DNA from: Desulfothermus okinawensis JCM 13304 | Lineage (GTDB): Bacteria; Desulfobacterota; Desulfovibrionia; Desulfovibrionales; Desulfothermaceae | Assembly: GCA_001311565.1 (NCBI GenBank) | Contig: BBBM01000010.1 | Coordinates: 1-64,000 of the forward strand | Direction: 5' to 3' | DNA length: 64,000 nucleotides | Part shown: positions 29,560 to 41,686 of the stretch, piece after piece | Layout of the letters: each line of letters begins with the position of its first letter | Position numbering within the stretch: the stretch's first letter is position 1 | The notes under the pieces: generated by a model | What the model was told of the DNA's origin: nothing | Databases searched by the model: none | The model's input: the letters and a program-made list of their open reading frames with translations, nothing else | Position numbers and translations under genes: made by a program

Positions 29560-30257
29560 ATCATATATTTGTTACTGGTACAGATACTGGAGTTGGAAAG
29601 ACTTTGATTTCTTCTTTAATTATGAATTTTTAAGAAAAAAAACAAAAATTCAATTTATTTAAAATTGATTCAAACTGGTTGTCATGACGTATGTCATGAT
29701 GATTCTGATGCATATTTTGTCTATAATAATCTTATGAGAAAGGTTGATAGAGGTTTTTTATTAGACAAAGTATGTTATCTATTTAAAAATCCAAAGGCCC
29801 CCTATTTTGCAGCCCGAGATGAAAATAAGGAGATAGATATTAATTATTTAACAGAGTGGATTATTAAAAGGACCAGGGGATATGACAGGGTGGTTTTAGA
29901 AGGAGCTGGTGGGCTAATGGTGCCCATTACCAGGGATTTTTTTGGTTATTGATCTCATAAACTTACTAAGGACCCATGTAATTTTGGTTGCACGAGCATC
30001 TCTTGGCACCATAAACCACACCCTTTTGTCAATTGAAGCCTTAAAAAAAAGGGATATCCCTGTTTTAGGGGTAATATTTTCAATGAAAAAAAAAAGAACA
30101 TAAGAATCTGGTGGAGGAGAATATGGAAGCTATTTCTATGTTTTCCGGGGTAAAGGTATATTTAGTTGAGGAGATAAAAGATCCATCTATAGATTGTGAA
30201 GACTATTTTGGTTTAATTGAGGAATTGGAAGATAAAATGGTTTTAAACAGGGCCTAA
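29556..30257 (+). CDS. bioD: Dethiobiotin synthetase
   Basis: ATP-dependent carboxylation closing the ureido ring. P-loop [17 protein letters not shown] at the start, then LIQTGCHD and [17 protein letters not shown]. The C-terminal part after repair reads [20 protein letters not shown]. About 228 residues, broken at runs near 29632, 29938, 30048 and 30090. Last gene of the operon; its final codons form the left arm of the terminator hairpin. No bioA is visible, so the DAPA aminotransferase must be elsewhere or different. Confidence 0.9.
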
Positions 30258-30278
30258 TTTAGGCCCTGTTTTTTTTAT
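30246..30278. terminator. Bidirectional terminator between bioD and ppaC
   Basis: Long inverted repeat AACAGGGCCTAA / TTAGGCCCTGTT (30246-30257 with 30259-30270) followed by a T run. The left arm covers the bioD stop codon. On the minus strand it lies just past the ppaC stop. Confidence 0.85.
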
Positions 30279-30280
30279 TT

Positions 30281-31204
30281 TTAAGCTGAAAATGCCTTTT
30301 CAAAGTTAGGCACCACCTGTTTCTTTCTGGACATAACCCCATCTAACCAAACTCTGTCACCTTCAGGGGCCTTGCCAAAGGCCTTTTCAACAACAGATGG
30401 ATCGTCAGATGCAATGAGCATTAGGGAGCCTTCTTTCATAATGTCTGTGAGTAGCAAGAATACACTGTGATATCCACCTTCTTCTTTTAACTTTTTGATA
30501 TCTTCAGCGAGCTGCTCTTTAACTGGATCTAAGATAGACAAGTCAACAACCTCAAGCTGACCAATTCCAACCTTGTTTCCACTCATGTCAAAGTCTTTGT
30601 AGTCTCTCTTTACCAGATCCTAATTGGTGTGCCTTCAACAGCGGATTTTACTTTAAACATCTCCATACCCAGTGATTGTAGATCATCTATTCCAGCGATC
30701 TTTGCCAGTGCTTCTGCTGCTTCTTTGTCTTTGTCTGTGCATGTTGCAGATTTGAAGATAACAGTATCGCTCAAAATTGCACATGCCATTATCCCAGCGA
30801 TATTTTTGGGGATTTCAACCCCAAAGAAATCATACATGTTTTTGAGTACAGTGCATGTACATCCAACTGGCCAGGTCCAAACTTCCACAGGATTTGGGGT
30901 AGTCACATCTCCCACCTTATGGTGATCAACTATTCCCAAAATCTCTGCCTTGTCTAAGTTGTCCAGTGACTGGGAGATATCAGAGTGGTCTACTAAGATA
31001 ACCTGTTTCCCCTCTCCATCGGTGATTTTTTTCTGGTGCTTGCACCCCAAATTTTTCCAATACAAATTTGGTCTCATTGTTTAAGTCGCCCTGGGCTGCT
31101 GGTACGCATTCTAAACCCAACTTACTTTTGAGATCTGCAAGGGCAATTGCTGCACAGACAGAGTCTGTATCCGGACTTTTGTGACCTACTACGTAAACTG
31201 CCAT
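30281..31204 (-). CDS. ppaC: Manganese-dependent inorganic pyrophosphatase (family II)
   Basis: Soluble DHH-family enzyme hydrolysing pyrophosphate. The N terminus VVGHKSPDTDSVCAAIALAD has the metal-binding His and Asp residues, followed by LVDHSD, GIVDHHK (DHH motif) and AILSDT. The C-terminal DHHA2 domain ends VWLDGVMSRKKQVVPNFEKA with the S-R-K-K-Q substrate motif. About 307 residues, full length. A T7 near 31026 is too long and a G is missing near 30617. Confidence 0.93.
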
Positions 31205-31401
31205 ATCTACCTCCTAATAATTTTTTTGTGAATTTAAATTCATATCCTAGACAAGACTTTGTGAAAAGTAGCACAAGTTTTTTTCAATTGCCAAGTCCTA
31301 GTTTAGGCCTTTTATTTTTTTTGTTGATTTTATCTAGATTATCATATAATGAGTTCTCCATTAAAATTGACAAGAATAAAATTTTAGTGAGGAGCAAAAA
31401 G

Positions 31402-31772
31402 GTGTTACGTAGTGAAGATTTAAAGTATTTCAGAAATCAACTGGAAAAAAATGTTGGAAGAAATAGAACAAAAAGGAAAGCAGACCATAGAAGAGATGGT
31501 TGATTCTTCTTCTATGTATCCAGACCCTGCTGACAGGGCATCTGTTGAATCTGAACAGTTTTTTTGCCCTCCGCTTAAGGGATAGAGAAAGAAAGCTCAG
31601 AAAAAAGATCTTAGAGGCCATTGAAAGGATAGATAATGGCACGTATGGTATCTGCGAAGGATGTGGTGGTGAAATTGGTATAGCCCGTCTAAAAGCAAGG
31701 CCTGTTACTACCCTTTGTATTGAATGTAAGAACAGACAGGAAGAAGAGGAGAAGTTACGTCGGGGAAAATAA
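31402..31772 (+). CDS. DksA/TraR-family C4 zinc-finger regulator
   Basis: About 122 residues. A coiled-coil region (LKYFRNQLEKMLEEIEQKG) is followed by the MYPDPADRASVESEQFFALR hinge with the conserved Asp-x-Ala-Asp. The zinc finger CEGCGGEIGIARLKARP ends with TLCIECK. It binds RNA polymerase through the secondary channel in the stringent response. I choose GTG 31402, with AGGAG 9 bp upstream. A7 near 31446 and T7 near 31560 were shortened. DksA itself versus a related TraR/YocK-type protein is not resolved. Confidence 0.82.
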
Positions 31773-31841
31773 AGAAAGTAAGGAGTGTTTTGTCCCACCC
31801 CATGGCCGAGATTGGCTTGATGGGCCCTGGTTTATTTTAGA

Positions 31842-33328
31842 ATGGATGCAAATTTTTTTTCGCTTCATAATAAGAGATGGTTACAATCTTTTAAAATCTG
31901 CCAGGATTGAAAAGGTATATAATCCTATAAGTAGAGTCTGGACCTTTAAGCTCTCTTCAAAGACACACTTAATATTTTTTTTTGATGCCAAAAACAATTT
32001 TTTGTTCTTCTCAAAAAAATAAGCCAGAAAATCCCCTTAAACCCTCTCCCAAGGTTGGTTGGTGGAGAAAGAGGACTCAAAATCATGTAATAAGCCACGT
32101 ATCAGTGGATTGGCCAAATAGACGGATCTCCCTGAAAATTGAAAAAAATTGGCATTGCTCCCCAGTGGATCTTTTTTGATCTAAAGGATGGACTTGAGCT
32201 TATGTCCAGTGATCCAGTGGGGCAAATCAATGTGACCTGGCCCACCCTTGATGAAGTTTTGAGTAGTAGAGAAATTTATAAAAAAATATCCAAACATAAC
32301 CTCCCCCATAAGATATTCCCTCTTAAATTTAAGAAGTGATTCAGAAAGGGAGTTCTGGTACTCAAAGTTGGTCTCTGGAGATATTGAAAAATTTTATGTA
32401 TATGAAAATCCCTGTACTGAAGAAATTATTTTGTCTCTCTGGCCCGTATCTAACCTAAGAGATAATAGGGAAACTGTATTTGAATCAGCATTAGATGCTG
32501 CAGAATACTATGGATGGTCTATTTTAAATAGATTGATAAAAAAAAGGCACCAATGAAGGCAAAAGGACTAAGAGACTTAAAAAAAAGGCTTATAAAAGAG
32601 CGAGAAAAGCTTGATAAGTGGATTTCACTGGAAAGTCATGCCAATATAATAAAAGATAACCTCCATAAAATTGACCCAAATGTGCATTGTTCCTCCTTGG
32701 AGTTGGGTCAGGATAATGGTACCAGGGTAAAAATAGAGCTCGATCCATCCTAAGTGTGTTGGAAAACATGAACCTTATGTTTCAAAGGGCCAAAAAGGGG
32801 AAAAGGGGACTGGTGTCATTGCAAAAAAAGGGAAGAGAGATTATTGTCTCTAAAAGACAGTCAAGGAGGAATAAAATTTGTCTGGTCAGAAAAGTCAGGA
32901 TTAAAGAAAACCAAAGAAATACCATCCAGGTTTGCCAACCTAAAGGTGCGGGTGTATAAAAGTAGTGATGGTATATTAATTGTTAGGGGTAAGAACAAAG
33001 TAGCCAATCACAAGCTCTTGAGTTTTGGAGCAAGGTCCCATGACATCTGGTTTCATGCCCAGGGCGGTCCAGGGGCCCATGTTATTGTTATTAGGGATAA
33101 CCCAAAAAAAAGAAGTGCCAATAACTACCCTGGAGCAAGCTGCTATGCTTGCTGGACTGGCAAGTTACCAAAGAGACAGTGACTATGCAGAAGTAATTGG
33201 AACTGAAGTAAGGTATGTAAAAAAAGAAGAAAAATATGGCCCTTGGAGAGGTTGAAGTAACAAAGGTGCTTTATTCATTTAGAATAAAAATAGACCCTTT
33301 AATTGAAGATAGATTGAGGATATATTAG
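31842..33328 (+). CDS. NFACT-family protein (RqcH/FbpA-like)
   Basis: About 490 residues after roughly eight repairs. The N terminus MDANFFRFIIRDGYNLLKSA plus RIEKVYNPISRVWTFKL is the NFACT-N opening. The middle is a coiled coil (DLKKRLIKEREKLDKWI). The C-terminal NFACT-R domain shows GILIVRGKNKVANHKLLS and HDIWFHAQGGPGAHVIV. Family members bind stalled 50S subunits and add alanine tails in ribosome quality control. Its stop abuts the moaA start, so they may be co-transcribed. Confidence 0.8.
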
Positions 33329-34329
33329 ATGAAAAATGGTGGTGTTAAAGATAAGAGTATAAGAAAGGTTAGCTACCTTAGAGTGAGTGTCACTGATAGG
33401 TGTAACTTAAGGTGTATTTACTGCTCCCCTGTCAAGAATTTTAAATTTTTCCCCCATAAGGATATACTCACTTTTGAAGAGATTGTAAGACTTGTAAAAG
33501 TTGGTCAAATGCTAGGTATAGAAAAGGTGAGGTTAACAGGAGGAGAGCCCTTTGTAAGACGTAATTTTTTTAGATTTGTTGGAAAAACTTATAAATCATT
33601 TTCCAGGGCTGGATCTTAGAATAACAACCAATGGAACTTTATTAACAGATGAGATAATTTCCACCTTAAAGCAAATAGGAATAAGGGCAATAAATGTATC
33701 CCTGGATACCTTTGATGAGAAAAAATTTTTTTGAAATCACAGGAAGGGATCTTTATAAGCAGGTAATTAATTCCATTTATGGATTAATGCATGCAGGAAT
33801 AAAGACAAAAATAAATGTAGTGGCCCTTAAAAACATAAATCAAGACGAGGTATTGGATTTTGCAAAATTTGCCTATAACAATCCAGTGCATGTGAGATTT
33901 ATAGAATTTATGGATATATCAACTTCTAAAGCAGAAAACCATAGCTATTTTTACTCTGCCAAGGATATTTTATCTATTATTAAACAAAGATATAATCTAA
34001 CAAAGGACAGAATTGCCAAAGATTCAAAGGGGCCTGCAAGGATGTATAGTATAGATGGGGGGAAGGGAAAATAGGTATAATTTCCCCCCTTTCCAATCAT
34101 TTTTGTAATACATGCAACAGATTTAGGATTACTGCAGATGGGAGGCTCAAGACCTGTCTTTTTGCTGTTAAAGATTATAATTTAAGACCTATTTTGAGGA
34201 ATCCCAGGCTAGGGGATATTTTTTTTGTATAAGATTATGAAAAACGCAGTGTCAAGAAAGCCAATCGGTAGGGAGTTGTTAGCCAGGCGAGGAAATGGCC
34301 TTAAAGGCATGTATGCAGTGGGGGGGTAG
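33329..34329 (+). CDS. moaA: GTP 3',8-cyclase (molybdenum cofactor synthesis)
   Basis: Radical SAM enzyme for the first step of molybdopterin synthesis. The N-terminal cluster motif is in [13 protein letters not shown]; then [10 protein letters not shown] and [10 protein letters not shown]. The second cluster is in [20 protein letters not shown]. The C terminus ends in two glycines (YAVGG), which the enzyme needs. About 330 residues, full length. Repairs near 33566, 33727, 34070 and 34222. It suggests molybdo- or tungsto-enzymes such as formate dehydrogenase in the host, which would also fit the tRNA-Sec gene. Confidence 0.92.
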
Positions 34330-34336
34330 TTGGGGA

Positions 34337-34610
34337 TTAGAATTTATTCAATAAAATAAGTAGGCCTATTGAAATGAATAATAGGCCTGATATCTTTTTT
34401 ATAATGTTTTGGGAAATAAAATTTGTAAGAGAGTTAGCAACAAATACCCCAAGCAGGGTAACTAAAATAAGGGCTAAAGATGCAGATAAAAATACTGTCC
34501 AAATTTTGTGGGTCTTTGATGTCATAACCATTGCTGTAAGCTGTGTTTTGTCTCCAAGTTCTGCTAAAAATACCATCCAGAATGTGGTAAAAAAAGAGCT
34601 TCCAATCCAT
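34337..34610 (-). CDS. GDT1/TMEM165 (UPF0016) family half-size cation transporter
   Basis: About 90 residues, three helices. The family motif MVFLAELGDKTQLTAMVM is complete (E-x-G-D-K-T). Most members have two such repeats in about 200 residues; this has only one, so it would have to dimerise. Start ATG 34610 with an AAGGAGAT ribosome-binding site; T7 near 34590 reads as six. It converges with moaA, with 7 bp between stops. Family members export Mn2+ or Ca2+; the substrate here is not known. Confidence 0.8.
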
Positions 34611-34698
34611 ATTTATATCTCCTTATAATTTTTTTTTGATAATATACAAAGAAGTATGTCCTGTAAATTATTAATCTTAGGTAGGAGGAGTAAAATAG

Positions 34699-35667
34699 GT
34701 GATAGACAGGGAATTGGAGTTTAAGGATTCTTTACTTGCACAGCAACTTTTTGGTCCCCAGGAAAAATATTTGAAGTTCATTACAAAAAGGCTTGGGGTT
34801 GATATATCCTCCAGGGGATCTAAGTTGTTTTTGTCTTCAGAGGATAGAGAAAAGGTTGATATTGCATGTAATTTCTTGATTCAGATGTATGAACTAATAA
34901 GGCATGGTTTTTCCATTCATGCGCCAGATTATGACTATGCACTCACCTATCTTGAGAATTATCCAGGTGCTGATCTGGGAAAGTTATTTAAAGAAAAGTT
35001 TTTTTGCAATTTCACCAAAAAAAGACTATTTCACCAAAAACCATTGTTCAAAAAGAGTATTTAGAGGCAATTAGGGACAATGAGGTTGTTTTTGCCATTG
35101 GACCTGCTGGAACTGGAAAGACATATCTTGCAGTGGCCATGGCGGTATCCTTTTTGTTGCAAAAAAAGTAAAGAGACTTATCTTAACCAGACCAGCGCTT
35201 GAGGCAGGGGAAAAACTTGGTTTTTTTGCCAGGTGATATACTTGAAAAGGTAAATCCGTACCTTAGGCCCCTATACGATGCCCTGCACGATCTGTTGGAC
35301 TTTAAAAAGGTTCAGGAATTTATGGACAGCGGCATAATAGAGGTGGCACCCCTTGCCTTTATGAGAGGTAGGACCTTAAATAGGTCCTTTATTATTTTAG
35401 ATGAGGCGCAAAATACAACCTCTGAACAAATGAAAATGTTTTTGACCAGGCTTGGATATGGATCAAGGGCAATTATTACAGGTGATATTACTCAGATAGA
35501 TCTCCCAACAAAGGAGAAATCGGGGCTCATAGAGGCAGAAAAGGTGCTTAGACAAATTGAGGGAATAAGATTTGTCTATTTTACAAAAAAAGGATGTCAT
35601 TAGACACAGACTTGTTGGTGAAATAATTGATGCATATGAGAGATATGAGGATAAAAATAACAGTTGA
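34699..35667 (+). CDS. phoH: PhoH-family ATPase/RNA helicase-like protein
   Basis: About 321 residues. Walker A is in [18 protein letters not shown], and the switch [20 protein letters not shown] and Walker [21 protein letters not shown] follow. Start GTG 34699 after a strong AGGAGGAG site. Breaks near 35006, 35020, 35162, 35223 and 35586. PhoH/YbeZ proteins act with YbeY in rRNA handling; the next gene is ybeY and overlaps it, as in many genomes. Confidence 0.9.
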
Positions 35668-36068
35668 TTATGAAAAGATAATTCCTTTTTTTATTGGATA
35701 TGAGGCAAGTTAAGATATGTACCAAGAAAATTTGTGAATTTATTGATGTGATGGGAGAGGTGGAGATAAAACTAACAGGAGATCTGGAGATAGAGGCCTT
35801 AAATAGAGAGTTTTTAAAATTAGAGGGGCCAACTAATGTTTTGAGCTTTCCAGGAGATGAAGAGGATTTCCTGGGATCTATTTGTGTATCAATTGATACA
35901 ATAATAAGGGAGGCAAACCTCTATTGCCAAGATACAGAAGAATATTTTTACAGAATGCTTATCCATGGCATACTACACCTTTGTGGTTATGGACATGGGG
36001 ATATTATGTATGAAACAACAGATTTAATATTAGAGCGTCTGAAAGGTGAAGGATTAATTCAGGGTTAA
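35645..36068 (+). CDS. ybeY: Endoribonuclease YbeY (16S rRNA 3' maturation)
   Basis: About 140 residues. Metal site H-x3-H-x5-H is complete in LIHGILHLCGYGH. The preceding region LEGPTNVLSFPGDE is also characteristic. Start ATG 35645 lies inside phoH, and T7 at 35684 reads as six. Acts in ribosome maturation and quality control. Confidence 0.92.
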
Positions 36069-36086
36069 TGTGATAAGGAGCAAAAA

Positions 36087-36984
<898 letters not shown>

Positions 36985-37006
36985 ACAAGATTGTTGGGGA
37001 GGAAAT

Positions 37007-38208
37007 ATGAGTTCAATAAAAAAAAGTGGTTTTGGCATATTCTGGGGGGCTAGACACATCTGTTATATTAAAATGGATAAAAAAACACATATAACTGTGA
37101 AGTAATAACATTCACCGCTGATCTGGGTCAGGGTGAAGAACTCACCGGGATCGAGGAAAAGGCGAAAAATACTGGTGCCACAAAGGCATATGTCCTGGAT
37201 TTAAAAGAAGAATTTGCAAGGGACTATGTATTTCCAGCATTTAGGCTGGGGCCATATATGAAGGAAGATACCTTCTGGGGACCTCTCTGGCAAGGCCCAT
37301 TATTGCAAAAAAAATGGTGGAAATTGCAAAACAGGAAGGGGCAGATGCTGTAGCCCACGGTGCAACAGGTAAGGGAAATGACCAGGTGAGGTTTGAGATC
37401 TCTGTTATGGCCCTGTCACCAGAATTAAAGATAATAGCCCCCTGGAGGGAATGGAATTTAAGGTCCAGGAGTGATCTCATAAATTATGCAAAGGAAAATG
37501 GAATCCCTGTACCTGTGACCAAGGAAAAACCATATAGTTGTGATAGAAATCTTTTGCATTTGAGTTTTGAAGGGGGAGAGCTTGAAGATCCTTGGAAAGA
37601 GGGCTCAAGACACACATATCTTTTAACAGTTCCCCCTGAAGAGGCCCCAGATGAGCCTGAAGTTTTAACCCTGGATTTTGATAAGGGAGATCCAGTTGCA
37701 ATAAATGGTGAATCTTATTCTCCTGCACAACTTATTCTTAAACTAAATGAAATTGGTGGAAGACACGGGATTGGCAGGATTGATATGGTTGAAAATAGGT
37801 TTGTGGGGATGAAGTCCAGAGGTATTTACGAGACCCCTGGTGGTACAATAATTTACACAGCCCACAGGGATTTAGAGGGAATTTGTCTGGATAGGGAAGT
37901 TATGCATATCAGGGACACCCTGATTCCCAGATATTCTGAGATGATCTACTATGGCTTTTGGTTTTCTCCAGAGAGGGAGAGTTTGCAGTCCTTTTTTTGA
38001 TCATGCCCAGGAAAAGGTCACAGGGACAGTTAAATTAAAGTTGTATAAAGGGGGTGTCTATCCAATTGGAAGGAAGTCACCAAATTCCCTGTATAGTCCA
38101 GATTTAGTTACTTTTGAAGAGGATGATGTGTACAACCAGGCAGATGCAACAGGATTTATCAGGATTCAGGGGTTAAGACTAATGGCAAGATATGGGACTT
38201 TTAAGTAA
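37007..38208 (+). CDS. argG: Argininosuccinate synthase
   Basis: ATP-dependent ligation of citrulline and aspartate. The PP-loop [15 protein letters not shown] is near the N terminus; [22 protein letters not shown] and [13 protein letters not shown] follow. About 400 residues, full length. Breaks near 37020, 37080, 37255 and 37995. It lies 22 bp after argF and 17 bp before argH. Confidence 0.93.
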
Positions 38209-38225
38209 AAGGGGATATTTCATAG

Positions 38226-39619
38226 ATGTGGAAGGGAAGGTTTAAGCAGGATACAGATGAGTTGGTGCTTAACTATACTGCGTCTATAGATGTTGATAGG
38301 GTTTTTGCAGAATTTGATATACACGGCTCCATTGCCCATGCAAGGATGCTCATTAAACAGGGAATATTGAATTTTGAAGAAGGTGAAAAAAATTGTACAA
38401 GGTCTTCTTGAAATCAAAGAAGAGATTGAGCAGGGGAAATTCCCATGGCGCAAGGAGCTTGAGGATGTGCATTTAAATATAGAGATGCGACTCACAGAGC
38501 TAATTGGTGATGTTGGGAAAAAAACTGCATACTGCAAGGAGCAGAAACGACCAAGTGGCACTTGATTTTAGACTTTTTGTATCAAGTAGACTTAAATTCT
38601 GGAAACAGTCCCTTTTGGAACTGGTGGATATTTTTCTAAATAGGGCTGAAGAAAATGTATATGTTATAATGCCAGGATATACCCACCTACAACCAGCTCA
38701 GCCAATATCCCTTGGGCATCATATACTTGCCTATGTTGAGATGTTTAAAAGGGATGTGGAAAGGATTGAGGAGACAAAAAAAAGGGTGGAAGTCTCTCCC
38801 TTGGAGCGGCAGCTCTAGCCGGGACTACATATAATATTGATCCTGAATTTGTTGCTAGGGAGCTTGGTCTAAATTTTCGTTTTTCCAATAGCCTGGATGC
38901 TGTATCTGACAGGGACTTTGTGGTAGAGGCCCTTTTTATTGGGTCACTTATAATGATGCACCTATCAAGGCTCTGTGAGGAAATAATACTCTGGGCCAAT
39001 CCATGTTTTTGTTTCATAACACTTCCCGATGAATTTGCAACAGGATCATCTATTATGCCCCAGAAAAAGAATCCAGATATTGCAGAGCTAATTAGGGGTA
39101 AGAGTTCCAGGACATTTGGAAATTTGATGTCCCTTTTGGGTCTTATGAAATCTTTACCACTTGCCTATAACAGGGATATGCAGGAGGACAAACCTCCTTT
39201 TTTTAGATACAGATAAAGTGGTGTCAGCTTCTCTTGTTATTATGGCAAGAATGTTTGAAAAAAATAAAATTTAACCCTGATAAGATGAAGGATGCCTTAA
39301 ACAAAGGCTTTTTAAATGCAACTGAACTTGCTGATTACTTGGTGTTGAGGGGGATTCCATTTAGGGAAGCCCACCACATAACTGGTTCCTTGGTTGCCTA
39401 TGCAGAAGAGAAAAATAAATCCTTAGAAGAGCTTAACATAGAAGAATTTAAAAAAATTCTGTACTTTAATTGATGAGGATGTATATAAGGTACTTGACTA
39501 TAAAAATGCAGTTGCAAGGAGAAAGATATTTGGAGCAACTGGATTTGATTCAGTGACAAAACAGATTAAGGTGTCCAGAAAATGGCTTGAGGACAAAAAA
39601 AAATGGCGGAAGCGTATAG
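38226..39619 (+). CDS. argH: Argininosuccinate lyase
   Basis: Splits argininosuccinate to arginine and fumarate. Motifs: [19 protein letters not shown], the [15 protein letters not shown] segment and the catalytic loop [13 protein letters not shown]. About 462 residues. Breaks near 38385, 38518, 38782, 39205, 39258 and the A9 run at 39595. If that run is eight, the stop is TAG 39617, which lies inside the tRNA-Sec gene on the other strand. Last of the arg operon. Confidence 0.92.
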
Positions 39620-39697
39620 GAGTCGAACCTACCGGCGACCTCTCGGCCGCCCACTGGATTTGAAGTCCAGGCGCCACACCGGTGACGTAACGCTTCC
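39604..39697 (-). tRNA. selC: tRNA-Sec (selenocysteine), anticodon TCA
   Basis: 94 nt including an encoded CCA. The acceptor arm GGAAGCGT / ACGCTTCC is 8 bp long. The anticodon stem-loop is CTGGACTTCAAATCCAG with TCA at 39663-39661. The variable arm is long (GGGCGGCCGAGAGGTCGCC region), and the T-loop GGTTCGACTCC is present. The G discriminator and overall sequence closely match the classical bacterial selC pattern. It decodes UGA as selenocysteine, so the genome should hold selABD and selenoproteins. No clear selenoprotein is in the window. Confidence 0.95.
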
Positions 39698-39764
39698 GCG
39701 TGAGGAAAAATATTTAACTACTTTTTAAAAAAATGTAAATAGTTTAATTTAGGAGGGTTAAGGT

Positions 39765-41659
39765 TTGAATAATTTTGGAAAAAACTTAGTTGTTTGGATA
39801 GTGATTTCCCTTGTATTGGTTGCCCTTTTTAATGTGTTCAATAAGCCCATGAATGCTCAGATGAAAATTTCCTATTCTCAGTTTGTGAAACTGGTGGAGC
39901 AGGGAGAAGTTGCTGGTGTCAGGATTGAGGGGGAGAAAGTGGTTGGTAAGATGATAAATAATAATTCCTTTGTTACTTACATCCCAAACAATGATAACAC
40001 GTTAATTCCCCTCTTACTTAAAAAGGGCGTTTCAGTAGATGTGAAACCAAAAGAGGAATCTCCATGGTATATAACCTTACTTGTATCCTGGTTCCCAATG
40101 CTTTTATTAATTGGTGTGTGGATATTTTTTTATGAGGCAGATGCAGGGGGGAGTAGGAGGTGGTAAGGCCTTTTCATTTGGGAGATCCAGGGCAAAATTA
40201 CTTTCAGATGAGAATAACAGGGTGACCTTTGAAGACGTGGCTGGTGTGGAAGAGGCCAAGGAAGAACTTCAAGAAGTTGTTGAATTTTTAAAAAAAATCC
40301 AAAAAAAATTTACAAGACTTGGTGGAAGGATCCCAAAAGGAGTACTCCTTGTTGGACCTCCTGGTACAGGAAAGACCTTGCTTGCCAGAGCAGTTGCAGG
40401 TGAGGCAGGGGTTCCCTTTTTTTCCATATCAGGTTCTGATTTTGTGGAGATGTTTGTTGGTGTTGGTGCGGCCAGGGTCAGGGATCTTTTTATGCAGGGT
40501 AAAAAAACATGCCCCCTGTCTTATATTTATTGATGAAATCGATGCAGTTGGCAGGCAAAGAGGGGCAGGTCTTGGTGGAGGACACGATGAAAGGGAACAG
40601 ACCTTAAACCAGTTGCTTGTTGAAATGGATGGTTTTGAGACCAATGAAGGGTTATTTTAATAGCTGCTACCAACAGACCAGATGTTCTAGATCCAGCACT
40701 CCTTCGACCTGGAAGATTTGATAGACAGGTTGTGGTGCCAAATCCAGATGTAAAAGGTAGATTGGAGATATTAAAGATTTATGCAAAAAAAAGTGGCCAT
40801 GTCAGAGGAAGTGGACCTTGAGGTTCTTGCCAGGGGAACTCCTGGTTTTTCTGGAGCAGATTTAGAGAATATGGTGAATGAGGCAGCACTCATTGCTGCT
40901 AAAAAAAATAAAGACAAAATTGAGATGGAAGATCTAGAAGAAGCAAAAGACAAGGTGCTTATGGGCAAAGAGAGAAAGAGTGTTATCTTAAGTGAGGAAG
41001 AAAAGAAGATCACTGCATATCATGAGGCAGGACATGCGGTTGTGGCAAAGCTGCTTCCAAATGCAGATCCAGTACATAAGGTATCAATTGTTCCCAGGGG
41101 ACAGGCCCTTGGGGTAACCATGCAACTTCCCCTTGATGACAGACATAACTATACAAAGGCGTATTTAGATGATACATTGGCAGTTCTTCTGGGAGGTAGG
41201 GTTTCTGAAGAACTCTTCTTAAAAGAAATGACAACAGGTGCATCCAATGATCTAGATAGGGCAACTAAAATGGCCAGGAGAATGGTATGTGAGTGGGGAA
41301 TGAGCGAGACCTTTGGCTCCATTGCCCTGGGAGAGAGTGGACAGGAGGTATTTTTGGGAAGAGAACTTGTTCAACATAAGCATTATAGCGAGGAAACAGC
41401 CAGACTCATTGATCGGGAAGTTATAAAAATAATAAAACAAGCATATGACAGGGCAAAGGAGATCCTGAGCCAAAACCAGGACAAGATGCACAACATTGTA
41501 GAGCATCTTTTAGAGAGGGAGACCTTAAGTGGAGAAGAACTATCCATGATCATGAAGGTAAGGACCTTCCGCCGGCTAAAAAAAGATATAGCTAAAGAGA
41601 AAACTATCCATGAAAAAGGTGACGAGGAACAATTTTTAATAGAGGAAGATGAAGGATAA
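39765..41659 (+). CDS. ftsH: ATP-dependent membrane zinc protease FtsH
   Basis: About 628 residues. An N-terminal helix, a periplasmic domain and a second helix ([18 protein letters not shown]) are followed by the AAA domain with Walker [20 protein letters not shown] and Walker [14 protein letters not shown]. The pore segment is [12 protein letters not shown]. The protease site is [12 protein letters not shown]. The TTG start 39765 has AGGAGGG at ideal spacing. Breaks: T7 near 40125, runs near 40286-40300 and 40502, a missing G near 40650 and A8 near 40785. Membrane protein quality control. Confidence 0.95.
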
Positions 41660-41686
41660 GTTTGGAGCTTTTTGGAGGTAACTTGC

